From positions 1 through 43,393 of the IMG/VR virus record IMGVR_UViG_3300021963_000237: a stretch of DNA of 43,393 bases; one strand, given 5' to 3'. The notes below the pieces were generated by a model. It saw only the letters and a program-made list of their open reading frames with translations, was not told the DNA's origin and ran no database searches. The DNA comes from a virus. A program made the position numbers and the translations under genes. Positions 7,462 to 18,000 of the stretch are shown piece by piece; positions within the stretch are counted from its first letter, which is position 1; every line of letters begins with the position of its first letter.

Positions 7462-10443
7462 TTATGAGCAGTTAATACTAATGTTTATTCCCACATTTAA
7501 AGAAACCGTATCAACGATATTCTGTGTTAAACATGATAAATTTGTAATGGTTAATGTATTACCATTTAGGTAATATGTGTAGCCATAATTATATAATTGA
7601 GGTAAATAATTTATCAAAGCATTTCTCCACTGTGTGTTGGTTGGTACATCCATCAAACCATAACCTGTGTAAAAAGAATCTTTAATAATTTGTTGTCCAT
7701 TTATTTCCAAATCAACATACCAATCACTTAGTACCGAGTTTTGAGAACATTGGTTTAATGTTAAACCACTTTGAGCTAACATATTGTTAACTCTATTCAC
7801 TAAAATAGCACTGAAGTTTGATACACTAACATCACCGTTAAACCATGGGTAGATATTAAAGTCAGCGTATTCAGTGTTACATGTATAGTCAAAAATATTA
7901 GAAATAATAAAACACGGGTCAACAGGAACTGGTATGAATTGACATCCTCTTTGTCTTCTATAAACAAACTTCTGTTTGTTCAAAACTGAGTTTTCTAATC
8001 TAACTCCGCCATTCCAAATTGTAGTCGCAGGAACCATTTGTTCAACTAACTTTGTCCAATAAGGCCCAATACCATTTACATAATCAATTAACTTTTGGTA
8101 AGTATATTTGTTATTTGGTAATCCAACTGTTTGTTCTGATTCAATGTATTTCCAAAAAATAGATTGTAGTGTAGGGTAACCACCTGTTTTACCATCTGTG
8201 ATATATTGTCTGTTTCTTGTGTTAATCATATTTTCCCAAAATGTTTGAGAAAACTCAAAGAATGTTTTTTTCTTAGGTTCAGGATTTATATATGTCCAAT
8301 CAACCCCACCAGGAACAGGATAACCAACCGTTAAACCTGATTCAGGGATAGGATAGTCGTATTGCCTTGATTGTACCCAAACGTCATAAACCAATCCTTG
8401 TGCAGGATTTAAAAATATGTCCACATTCTTAACATTCAACACCAATTTTTCATTATCAACAAAATAATATGCATTGTAATCTCCTTGTGTTGAAACCCTA
8501 ATTTTATCGTCAGTTGATAACCATGATTTATTGTTATCCACCACTTTTTGTAATTTAAACCCTTCCATCATATAAGGGAAATCCCTGTATCTGTTAAGAT
8601 ATGTTTGACCATAAGTAAATGGGGTTAATTGGGTTTGAATGTTGTAATTTTGACCGGTAAAAACATTGCCAGTTATTTGAACTTCATCAGGGCTTCTATG
8701 TTGAGGTGTTGTTTCATACCAACCAGCTCCAATTTGAAAGAAGTATGTTTCCGTATTTGCAGGTGCCTTTGGATAACCTTCAAAGTCCATCGGATAATCT
8801 TCTAGCAAGATGTTAACATTTTGATAAGTTGCGGTTGAGGTAAACGCGGTATATAATTGACCTTTAACTTTATACGTTTCGCCAGGTAAATAACTTGGAA
8901 TATTATTCACATAGGTACCTCCCGATATTTGAGCCCATTGATTATAAAATTGGTCTAAGTTAATTTTTTGGTCGGCTAAATAAATGTGTTCATTATATTC
9001 AATCAATGAATCAGGAGCACCAATCAATCTTAATAAAAATTCTATTGACCTTCTTGTTCCTTTGGATTTAAAAAGATAGGACGCATTAAGAATTAAATTT
9101 CTATAATACGCGTAATTCAACTCTGTTGGTGTAAGAGCCCTTGCATAACCAGGGTATGTTGGTGTTGAGGTATTACCAAATACTGAACTTAAAAAATCTT
9201 CGTTTGTAATCGGTGAAAAATTTGAAGACCATCCTAAAGTTCTTGATAAGTTAACTAATAACTCTGAAGGTATATCATTTGAAGGATTATAGTTTACTGA
9301 ATTCATGTAAGCTAATCCATCAATAAATTGTTTAATTTGGTCAAAACTTCGACCATAAATCTGAAATATTTTTTCAGCTTTTCGTCCTAGCGTATCAAAC
9401 TCTTTTAAAGAATCTGAAATTAAAAATCTTGAAATTAAATTTGTTTTAAAAGAATCAAGATTTACCGCAATTTCTTGAATCTGTTCCAAATAATTGTCAA
9501 ATAAAAATGAACGAATATCTAAATTCCATGGTCCTTGTTTTGGCCATGTCACTTGTTGAAAATCTGTATATGTTTGACCATATTCATTTTGTTGAGGCAC
9601 TTGAAAAACGGCGGTATATTCTGGTCTTACCAATCTATTTACTAAGAATTTTTCAACTTCATCAAAAGATTCTTGAAATACTTTATCCACAATTAAATCA
9701 TTAGGTCTGATTTGATAATCATCATTGATTGTGGTTGCGGTTGTTCCGAACGGCGCTCCTGAAACATAAAATTGAAGATAACCTAACGATAAAGTTTCAG
9801 ATGGTACAAACGACAATACTTTATATATGTTATCGTTAATACTAATACAATAATCAAGGTAAGTATTATATAAATTTCTGTATGGAGATACGGTAATTTC
9901 TCTGATTGACAAATTAGTCGTAGCATTTATAGAATAATCAATATCGAAGGGATTATTGATTCTATCTACATTTACTTTGAAATATGTTTCATCATTCTGA
10001 GTGTCATAAACAATATCGTATGCCGTGTTAGCGGTAACAAAAAAATCATTATTGAACATAACATCCAATGATGCAGGAAAATAGTTTATAATTTTTGTAA
10101 TTGAAACACTAAATCTTTTAGATAGTGACCCATACATTGAAAAGTTTAAAACTTGTGAAATGTCATAGTTGGGATAAACTCTGAATTGAGTTGCAAGTAT
10201 TCTTCTACTTTGTTCCAAATCATCAATCCCAAGCATATCAAGGGATATCGGTTCAGAAAAAGCACCAACATTAAAAGTTCTATTAACCTTTTCCGTTACA
10301 CCAGTGGTAAATTCAAAGTTACCTTGTGTAAGTCCTCCACCCTCAACAGTTTGTAATCCTACAATGTTGTCAGAAAAGGTACCCGCACCACTACCTGGTC
10401 TTGGGGGGTAAAAGTATTTAGTATTTTTTGTTTCTACCGCCAT
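7462..10443 (-). CDS. Baseplate wedge-type structural protein (gpI/gp7-like candidate)
   Basis: A 993-residue soluble protein without signal peptide or membrane segment. Around residues 455-490 it has the segment SKGTRRSIEFLLRLIGAP. This resembles the helical motif of P2 gpI-type tail proteins and the related part of T4 gp7/Afp12 wedge proteins, where a similar 'KGT..A...LL...G' pattern occurs. The N-terminus is Gly/Pro-rich, and the C-terminal third is rich in Asn and Tyr with scattered Cys. It follows the gp25- and gp6-like genes in the same transcription unit, as gpI follows gpW and gpJ in P2. The start overlaps the preceding stop as TAATG, so translation is probably coupled. A structural baseplate role is likely; the exact equivalence is uncertain. 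Confidence 0.7.
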   Translation of the reverse strand: MAVETKNTKYFYPPRPGSGAGTFSDNIVGLQTVEGGGLTQGNFEFTTGVTEKVNRTFNVGAFSEPISLDMLGIDDLEQSRRILATQFRVYPNYDISQVLNFSMYGSLSKRFSVSITKIINYFPASLDVMFNNDFFVTANTAYDIVYDTQNDETYFKVNVDRINNPFDIDYSINATTNLSIREITVSPYRNLYNTYLDYCISINDNIYKVLSFVPSETLSLGYLQFYVSGAPFGTTATTINDDYQIRPNDLIVDKVFQESFDEVEKFLVNRLVRPEYTAVFQVPQQNEYGQTYTDFQQVTWPKQGPWNLDIRSFLFDNYLEQIQEIAVNLDSFKTNLISRFLISDSLKEFDTLGRKAEKIFQIYGRSFDQIKQFIDGLAYMNSVNYNPSNDIPSELLVNLSRTLGWSSNFSPITNEDFLSSVFGNTSTPTYPGYARALTPTELNYAYYRNLILNASYLFKSKGTRRSIEFLLRLIGAPDSLIEYNEHIYLADQKINLDQFYNQWAQISGGTYVNNIPSYLPGETYKVKGQLYTAFTSTATYQNVNILLEDYPMDFEGYPKAPANTETYFFQIGAGWYETTPQHRSPDEVQITGNVFTGQNYNIQTQLTPFTYGQTYLNRYRDFPYMMEGFKLQKVVDNNKSWLSTDDKIRVSTQGDYNAYYFVDNEKLVLNVKNVDIFLNPAQGLVYDVWVQSRQYDYPIPESGLTVGYPVPGGVDWTYINPEPKKKTFFEFSQTFWENMINTRNRQYITDGKTGGYPTLQSIFWKYIESEQTVGLPNNKYTYQKLIDYVNGIGPYWTKLVEQMVPATTIWNGGVRLENSVLNKQKFVYRRQRGCQFIPVPVDPCFIISNIFDYTCNTEYADFNIYPWFNGDVSVSNFSAILVNRVNNMLAQSGLTLNQCSQNSVLSDWYVDLEINGQQIIKDSFYTGYGLMDVPTNTQWRNALINYLPQLYNYGYTYYLNGNTLTITNLSCLTQNIVDTVSLNVGINISINCS

Positions 10444-11351
10444 TAAGTTGTTATCGTTGTGAAGTTTTTACTAAAATCAATATTATTTCCTCTACTTTGT
10501 CTAACCTCATAAAGAAGAGCATTAAATTGGTCTCTAATTTCATATAAGTTATATTGTCTATATATGTTATTTTGAGAGTCGTAGATTGTGTAAATTCCGT
10601 CATCAATAGATTTAGTTTGATTACCGTAAAGAGCAATTGCAAGAGACGAAATGTCGTATTCAACCATATCAATCTCTATTGTAACAGGATTAAAAAATGT
10701 GTTAGAAATAATAATATTTTGATTTGGTTGTCCAATAAATGGAGTTGCATTTGGTTTGTTTGTTGGTGAGGATGATGGTGACAAAGTTAAAAATATTAAA
10801 TTTGAATTACCGTCAACATATCTATATCTTATTGATTTTTGTGTTGTGTTGATTTCGTTAGTTACAACAGGCTCACAGAAAAAAGATGAAGTTACAACCC
10901 TAAAGAAATTAGGTATTTTTGAACCATCCGCATTCAAGTATTCAATTCTAAATCCAACCAATCCTTGTGGTACAAATTTATTTTGAAATTGAACAGGTAC
11001 GTTAGTTATGTCAATGACAATACCTTTAACATTTGGTAATGCACTTAAAACACCACAATCTGTGATTACTGTTCTAATTTGAGCGGGTCTTAAATACAGA
11101 GTGTAAATTCCTATTTCATTGAATTGTTCTGCAGGTAGCGTCAAATTATATAATCCACCTAAAATTTCAACACCGGCGTTCCCACCTGTTTGCGAATTGT
11201 TGAAATAAGGTCTCAACAAAGTTTGAGCATCAAGTTCGGTTAGGACGAAATTATCCGTAACATCTCTTGATGGAGTGTAATTCATTATTATTTGCACGTC
11301 TTCAGGTGATACATCACTTGGTCGTATTGTGCCATATGAACCGATTGCCAT
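10443..11351 (-). CDS. Hypothetical phage structural protein
   Basis: A 302-residue protein not assigned to a family. It is beta-rich, with an N-terminal segment starting MAIGSYGTIRPSDVSPED and a Ser/Pro/Asn linker (SPSSSPTNKPNATP) around residues 193-207 joining two halves. There is no membrane segment or signal peptide. The C-terminus is polar and ends by sharing one base with the ATG of the 993-residue wedge candidate, so the two are probably made in fixed ratio. It has its own upstream TATTTATA motif 14 bases before the ATG. A baseplate or tail accessory role is inferred from the operon alone. Confidence 0.75.
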   Translation of the reverse strand: MAIGSYGTIRPSDVSPEDVQIIMNYTPSRDVTDNFVLTELDAQTLLRPYFNNSQTGGNAGVEILGGLYNLTLPAEQFNEIGIYTLYLRPAQIRTVITDCGVLSALPNVKGIVIDITNVPVQFQNKFVPQGLVGFRIEYLNADGSKIPNFFRVVTSSFFCEPVVTNEINTTQKSIRYRYVDGNSNLIFLTLSPSSSPTNKPNATPFIGQPNQNIIISNTFFNPVTIEIDMVEYDISSLAIALYGNQTKSIDDGIYTIYDSQNNIYRQYNLYEIRDQFNALLYEVRQSRGNNIDFSKNFTTITT

Positions 11352-11365
11352 AGTTTCTTTTTATC

Positions 11366-11375
11366 TTATAAATAG
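11366..11375 (-). promoter_or_regulatory. TATTTATA motif before the 302-residue gene
   Basis: The coding strand reads CTATTTATAA, 14 bases before the ATG at 11351. The same ten bases occur at the same 14-base spacing before the 1611-residue gene. It is a candidate phage late promoter (-10-like element) or a translation enhancer. It sits in a 25-base intergenic gap, the only sizeable one in this part of the operon. Confidence 0.45.
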
Positions 11376-11376
11376 T

Positions 11377-12486
11377 TTAGTTCTTTTTTTCAACATTAAA
11401 AAATCCATATCCGTAGTTAATCATATCTCCAAGATTATCAACCTCACCCATTCTTTGGATTCTTTCATACGCTGAGTTCTTTCCTCGTTCAATGAAAAGG
11501 TTAGTTTGTATCTGTGCTTGGTCTATGACTTTCAACAATACTTCATCTTTTGTGATTGGTACTTGTGTTAAATTATTATCAGTGAATCCCGATGATGGTT
11601 CAAAAAATATTGTCACACCATCAATATAATCATAATAATTAACATCGTTAATTGTATATGCGGTATATATTGGATTCATGTCACTAATTGCCCCCCATAT
11701 TTGTCCGTTTTTAATTACAGGGGTTCCGACTTGATATTTTACAGACCCATATAACGCCAAATCAGTAATACTCGATTTCGTTAATCCTGAAACTGTATAA
11801 GGTACGGTAACATAATTCCAAGATGTTTGAGCAGAAACTTCATTTATTGCATCTCCTGAAAAAATATAATCATAACTTACAGGGGTACCTACCCAATTTC
11901 CACCTGCGGGAATAAAAAATGCCTCACCATTTGGATTTGTTGGTGTAACTAAACCGTATGGTGTTGTGATAGTTTTAGAAACTCTTGTAATCCCCCACGG
12001 ATTTGTTTGTTCTAATGATATAACATATTGAGCATTCGCAGTTGGATAAGTATGACTTAACGAATTTGGTGTATAATTTGTAATTGTTTGTTTTGGTGAA
12101 CCGTCACCCCAATCGACCTTATATGAAGATAAATCTAAAAATTTTTGAAATTCGCTAGATGTATTGTAGATGTTATAAACGTAAGGGTTTGAAGTTGTTG
12201 ATGAAAAAATAAAATTTGCAACAACATCTTTTTGTAAAACCGCACCATCAAATGGACTGTAATAACCAACGTCTACCGCAGTTTGTCTAATCAAAATAGG
12301 TATGGTTAATCCTGTCAACAATGAAGTACCATTTGGTCCCGCACTCAATACTTGAGTCATTGCAGAATAAACCCCAACAGTTTGACCTGTATAAGTATTA
12401 TTTACATTCTGACCTTCAAGATTTACAAGAAATAAATCTCCAAGTATGGTTTCAGGTGATACTATAATTTTATAAAAATCTTCCAT
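11377..12486 (-). CDS. Phage structural protein with PKD-like domain
   Basis: A 369-residue protein. Residues about 115-170 contain YKVDWGDGSPKQ followed by SLSHTYPTANAQYVISL, the classical PKD signature (WGDGS, then HTY before the final strand). PKD domains are Ig-like folds used for carbohydrate or protein contacts on cell surfaces and phage fibres. The rest is unassigned: an N-terminal beta-rich part and a C-terminal charged tail with YERIQRMGEVDNLGDMINYGYGFFNVEKKN-type composition. The start shares one base with the preceding stop (TAATG). I infer a baseplate or tail decoration protein. The PKD call is moderately strong, the overall role weak. Confidence 0.75.
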   Translation of the reverse strand: MEDFYKIIVSPETILGDLFLVNLEGQNVNNTYTGQTVGVYSAMTQVLSAGPNGTSLLTGLTIPILIRQTAVDVGYYSPFDGAVLQKDVVANFIFSSTTSNPYVYNIYNTSSEFQKFLDLSSYKVDWGDGSPKQTITNYTPNSLSHTYPTANAQYVISLEQTNPWGITRVSKTITTPYGLVTPTNPNGEAFFIPAGGNWVGTPVSYDYIFSGDAINEVSAQTSWNYVTVPYTVSGLTKSSITDLALYGSVKYQVGTPVIKNGQIWGAISDMNPIYTAYTINDVNYYDYIDGVTIFFEPSSGFTDNNLTQVPITKDEVLLKVIDQAQIQTNLFIERGKNSAYERIQRMGEVDNLGDMINYGYGFFNVEKKN

Positions 12487-13328
12487 TATTTTGGATTAAC
12501 ATATTCATACCATTTTATGGGTATCGAAGCACCCGCTCTGCCCCCTAAACTACTATAATCCGTTTGAGAAGGATTCATACTAAAAACTTGGTAGTTTCTT
12601 TTTTCATAATCCAACTCAACTCTATAATAGAAATATTTGGTACTATCAAAAGTAAACTTATCACCAACAATTGATGATTGTGGCATGTTCATCATTTTAG
12701 TAAAATATCCATTTTTTGCATCGTAGAACTTAGCGGTCATAAAGAAAGTTTTTATGTCTAAAAAGTTTCTTTTTTTCAACCAATAAATGAAAAACCCTTC
12801 TTTATCTCCAACATAATCTAAAACAAAATAAGGTTTTTTAATATTGACTGGAGTTCTTTGCATAATCGCAGGCATTGTTAATCCCTGTTGTGTTGGTATA
12901 ATAATCGTTATGTAATTTGTTTGACGTTTTTCATCTACATTATCATACAAATCCAACTTAAAAAATGAATTTGAAAAATTATTAGTATAATAATATATTT
13001 CATCAGTAGTAAAACCTTCAGAAATATAATTGTTCCTCCAACTGGTTGTTGCACTTAAAGAACCTCCTGAATAAAAATTAAATTCATATTGAATATCAGT
13101 AATTTCTATTAGATTATCTGTTAATGGGTTTTGTAATATAAGAGGTGCGTGAGCAAATCTATCGACTTCAAAGTCACCGTATGTACCCGTAACTTTCTTA
13201 ATAACCTCAGTTTCGTATTCATCAATACTTTGGTCCAAACCTAAATAATCCCAAGTAAGTTCTATTGGTATTACCAATTCTTTATTGGCAAATCCATCTT
13301 TTCTTATTTCTACTTTATTCACATTCAT
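12486..13328 (-). CDS. Hypothetical phage structural protein
   Basis: A 280-residue protein of unknown family, rich in Tyr, Phe, Asn and Lys, with predicted beta character and no membrane segment. The N-terminal MNVNKVEIRKDGFANKEL is charged. Its ATG lies inside the end of the 564-residue gene (14-base overlap) and its TAA shares a base with the next ATG, so it is embedded in a coupled chain of baseplate genes. Such chains usually encode proteins of one complex. No function is claimed beyond likely virion structure. Confidence 0.72.
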   Translation of the reverse strand: MNVNKVEIRKDGFANKELVIPIELTWDYLGLDQSIDEYETEVIKKVTGTYGDFEVDRFAHAPLILQNPLTDNLIEITDIQYEFNFYSGGSLSATTSWRNNYISEGFTTDEIYYYTNNFSNSFFKLDLYDNVDEKRQTNYITIIIPTQQGLTMPAIMQRTPVNIKKPYFVLDYVGDKEGFFIYWLKKRNFLDIKTFFMTAKFYDAKNGYFTKMMNMPQSSIVGDKFTFDSTKYFYYRVELDYEKRNYQVFSMNPSQTDYSSLGGRAGASIPIKWYEYVNPK

Positions 13329-15009
13329 CTATCAATGGTTTAACTGGGAAAGGCACTCCAAGTAAATCAGAGTTGTAGTTTATTCCTTCAGGAATCAATC
13401 TAAATTGAGACTCCTTAAACGGATAATGAGCAAAGTTTAAAAACGGATAAGTAACTCCTCTATTCAAATTATCCTTAAATCCATAAGTATATAAATCTCT
13501 CCATCTGAATTGTTGGTCAGAATTTGAGAAATAAGCGTAGGTTGGTACCCCATCAACAAATTGTATGTCTCCCGTTTCAATATAATCAGAAAAAACTCTA
13601 ATTGTCATAGGTACATGAGGCTCATAATAAAATCCTGATGCATTGGTTGTTGGATTTTGTGTTGTTTGAAAAATATTCTGATTATATTTTAATTTATGAT
13701 AATAAGGTGAAACAACCCTTTCTAATTGTTCATAATCATTCCACTCACAGAAATCACCATCAATTGTATCTCCAGACATTAAGTCTTGATTATAATAAAA
13801 AGTTCTTGTAACTCCGTTAGTTAAAGTATAATTTGAAGTTTGAATATTTGTATTCGAATTTAAGTTTGTTGAGTCCCACCAAGTATTTGATGTTTTAGTT
13901 AAATTAAATTCCCATCCTTGCTTTAAACCAACACCATTGGTCGGATAATTAAAATACCCTGTGTATCCTTTATTGATTATTGTTAAGTACAATTCACTTA
14001 TTGGTCTTTTTTGATTATCAACCAATCCAGCAAGATTTATATCATAATTTACGGTTACATTATAAGAATTACTACTTGTCTTCTGAGAAACTCTTGAAAT
14101 ATTATTAGGAGTTATTGAACTGTATTCAAATTTTTTTTCTTCAACAAAAACATTTTTTTCAAAACCGTTTTTAGTCATAATACAGTCGTTTACGTTTGTC
14201 AAAATTTTATGTTCTCTAACATAATATTTTGACCTTGTTTCTAAGATAGTATCAGGATTTATTACTCTTTTTAATGTTCCCGTCGTTTTGTTTGCAAATG
14301 TTGTTCCCGTGTATCCAATATTATAAATGTTGAACACATATATATCACTCCCAAACTGTCCGTTACCCAATGAGTATACTTGAAACAAGTTTGTATTGTC
14401 ATATGTTAATGATAACTCAACATATTCACCAACGGATAGTCCGTGTGGGCAAATACATTGAAACGCAATAACATTACTTCCATTTTGTAACGCATTGTTT
14501 ATATAAAAAGGAATTCCGTCAGAAGCCTTCCAATTTAAACTTGTACCATCTAAAGCGTAAAATAATTGTTTATTATAATTGTTTTGATGAGCATAACTTA
14601 CATAATATGTCCAATTGTACGTGTATGCACTTTTAGAACGATAAGTAATATGTTGGTCACTAACATTAGGTCTATAAAAGTCAAATTCATAATACTGTGG
14701 AAATCCCTTCCAAATTCCATTTTGTTTTGAAGATATTGGGTCAACATAATAAAGTAAATTTCTAAATGGAACATATTGTGTTGTCCCCGTATAAGTGTTT
14801 GAATATAGATAGTTTATTTTAAATGTTGGTCTGAAAATTGTACATTTTTGTCTTTCATCTTCATATAACTGAGCTAAACTAATACTTTGACTCCTATTGT
14901 ATTCTGTAATCTGTTGACTTTGTTCTTCTAAAGACAAAGAAATATCTTGGTCAACAAAAGGTGCTGACTTATATCGTAAACTACTAGGTATGATTGTATA
15001 CTTATTCAT
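13315..15009 (-). CDS. Hypothetical phage structural protein
   Basis: A 564-residue protein without recognised domain. It is very rich in Tyr, Asn, Ser and Thr, with a short acidic/Gln segment near residues 24-50 (SLEEQSQQITEYNRSQS) and beta-type alternation elsewhere. It ends in acidic ECE. There is no signal peptide or membrane segment. The start overlaps the TAA of the 1611-residue gene by one base, and the 3' end overlaps the next gene by 14 bases. Composition and context fit a baseplate or tail component, but nothing identifies which. Confidence 0.72.
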   Translation of the reverse strand: MNKYTIIPSSLRYKSAPFVDQDISLSLEEQSQQITEYNRSQSISLAQLYEDERQKCTIFRPTFKINYLYSNTYTGTTQYVPFRNLLYYVDPISSKQNGIWKGFPQYYEFDFYRPNVSDQHITYRSKSAYTYNWTYYVSYAHQNNYNKQLFYALDGTSLNWKASDGIPFYINNALQNGSNVIAFQCICPHGLSVGEYVELSLTYDNTNLFQVYSLGNGQFGSDIYVFNIYNIGYTGTTFANKTTGTLKRVINPDTILETRSKYYVREHKILTNVNDCIMTKNGFEKNVFVEEKKFEYSSITPNNISRVSQKTSSNSYNVTVNYDINLAGLVDNQKRPISELYLTIINKGYTGYFNYPTNGVGLKQGWEFNLTKTSNTWWDSTNLNSNTNIQTSNYTLTNGVTRTFYYNQDLMSGDTIDGDFCEWNDYEQLERVVSPYYHKLKYNQNIFQTTQNPTTNASGFYYEPHVPMTIRVFSDYIETGDIQFVDGVPTYAYFSNSDQQFRWRDLYTYGFKDNLNRGVTYPFLNFAHYPFKESQFRLIPEGINYNSDLLGVPFPVKPLIDECE

Positions 15010-18000
15010 TATTCAATTACTGAGTATTTTGTTTTAAATAGGTCTAAAGCTGTTTCACCTTTAACTGTTCCAAAATAAAAATGGAATGGTGCTCCAACTA
15101 TAAATCTATTACCTGTCGCGTTGAAGGTGTTACTTGCCTCGTATTGACCATTTGTTTTAACAGCAAAAATATACCCCCTTGCATATAAATCACTAATACT
15201 TGACGTTGTGGGTCTGAAATAATTTGGGGTACCTAAAGATGTTCTATCAAGTGATTGATATCTTTTGTTTTGAACAATATCATTTTGTTTTGTTGCCCAG
15301 TTATTATATTGACTACCAAAAATTAAATTGTTGGTGTTTTGTATCAACTCCCATTGATAGTTTGGCACCACTTGTGATTTAATACCATACGGATACGGGT
15401 AGTTAGCACTATTATCAGGTGTCCTAAAATTTATTCTACCAGGTGTTAAATAATCTTTCATCTGAATATTTTGAGTGGTTGATGAAAACCAAACCGCCAT
15501 GACAGGATTATTCTGAGTTCCAAGGATAGTTGTTGGAGTATTTGTGGAGGTTGTCGCATAAAATTCAGGAGAAAAGTTAATATTACCAACTTCACTGTTT
15601 ATTGAACATAATTGAACAAAATCACCATCAACTCTTGCTCTAGGTGTGAAAAATCCAAAAATACCAGTACCTCCTCCATAAGGTCTCGAAAACAAAATAC
15701 CGATTGCATCATTTGCAAAACTTATTATTTGTGTTATAAATCCCGCATCTACCATTCTTGAAATAACAAAAAGATTTACTAAATCGGAAGTATCCCCATA
15801 ACTTGTTGGATTCAACTCAGGAAGAATATATGCTTTAGTTGAAGGGTCAAAAACTATTTCTGAATATACGATGTCTTTAAACCCTAAATTTATTAGTGTT
15901 GTTGGGAACATTAAGTTGTATTCGTTAACCGAAGTATTATCAGGCTGTCTTCTACCAATAAACTTATTTGTATTGATGTTGTAAGGACTACTCCTGAAAT
16001 AAAAATTAGTTGTACTTTTGTCGAAATAAACAAGGTCTCTAGGGATTACAGGGTCTTCAGGTTTGTTTTGGGTATCATAAAAAGTATCTACTTGTATTGG
16101 AAACATATATAATGAACCATTAACCCAATTGTTTGTAAATGTTTGTGAAAGTACTCCTCTACAAAGTCCATAGATAAATCTAAATCTATATCCCCATTCA
16201 CCCCAAATTTTCCAATCATCTATAAATCCTAATAAATTTAGTGGGTCATGGAACAAAATATAACAACCATTTTTCACAAAGTTATATCCTGTACCTAAAG
16301 GGTCATTACATGGTGTTTTTACTTTGAAAGTACTCCCAAAACCTTCATAACAATCCAATGGTACCATACCTGGACAACTAAAACTAGCCAAAACCTCTCC
16401 TGCGTTTGGTAAACCATTCAAGTCAGGACTAACTTGGGAAGCTCCCGCGCCGTAACCAGCATTTTGTCCAACACTATTGGTTACTATAAAATACATTCCA
16501 AAATTTAAATTTTGTTGTAATATACTTGGGTTTTGACTCCAAGTATTACCATCCAATTTGTCGGAAGTAGGTAACCTATCGTTTCTCAAAACATTATTAA
16601 CTTGAGTAGGTATACTCATATTAAGTGAAGGGTAGAAAGCTAATGTAGAATATCTATGGTTAAATGGTGCCCACCCACTAGCAATTGCATTACCATTCAC
16701 ATACGGTGTTATTTCCATGAAACCTAAACCTGAGACATCTTCAGTGTTATCGTATTTTGAACTATCTGTAGTTGTACTCCAATAACCATTAGCAGATGTT
16801 GATATCAATTTATTACCACTAACTGTTAAAAATGAAGGAGGTGGTGAAGGTATATTGTTTCTATCTATCGAACCATAATATCCAACATTGTTTGTTGTAT
16901 ATGATGAAAATTGTAATCCGATTGTAGTACTACCAACAATACCGGGTTTAAAAAAATATGATTGGTAAAAAATATCATTCTGATTACTAAATTGTTGAAC
17001 ACTAATTGGACTACTTGGTGGTAACGCTTGAATTGGTATGTTTAATCTTGTTTCTGCTTGTACTATCACATCGTCTTCATTTGGATATCCTAATAATTTA
17101 CCAATTCCGTACTTATTTTGAAAAACGGGTGAATAAGGGTCAACACCTCTTTGTAATATCAAAATAACTTGATTTGAATAATCTTGAAGTTGTTCTAAAG
17201 GATTTATAGTTAAAAAAGGAGTTGGTGTCCAAAAAGTACTAAAAAATTCTTGCCATAAATCGATAGTTGTTGGTGTGTTTATTATATTTGGAAAAGTTTG
17301 TGTCGAACCTGTATTCCAAATCAAGGCAGCTTCAGAAATAGTTATTGCCGTCACAACTTGAAAATATTCAATGTCTGCCGGATATATGTTTTGAGTAATT
17401 GTTGAACCCGAAGGAAGATTATAACTTACTGGAGTGGCATTCGTTGTTTGCGTTGACGCGTAGGTTATATTAACAATTGAAGGTCCTGTATTATATGAAG
17501 TTCCACTAATACCATATGTAATACCAGTACTTGTTGACCCCGTATACAAATAGTTTTTATCTTTACTACTTGTAGGTGAAACAAATGTGATTAAATCTCC
17601 TGCACTATAATTTGCAATACTTGTACTAGCAAGAACTGTGATGGTATTATCTAAATGGTATTTACCCACATTTGAATTTTCCGCAAAAGTAACTTTGATT
17701 TTGTTTGTACCAGTAAAGAAATTACCCCTTTGATTAAAAATGTTTATACGTTCACCTAAAGGTAAACTTTTTGATGACATACCAACATTTCTTCCAAAAG
17801 TATTACTATAATATGTTCTGTTGGTAAAGGGTACTTTATAATAAATTTGTGTTTTATCACCTGCAAATCCAGCAGTTGCAATAGATGCCATGGTTGCAAA
17901 CGTATCAACATCATCAGTATTTATTGGTGGTTGTAGGTTTGAGTAATATTTTTGATAACTATCAAAATAACTTGACGGATATGAAACATAACTCAAATAA

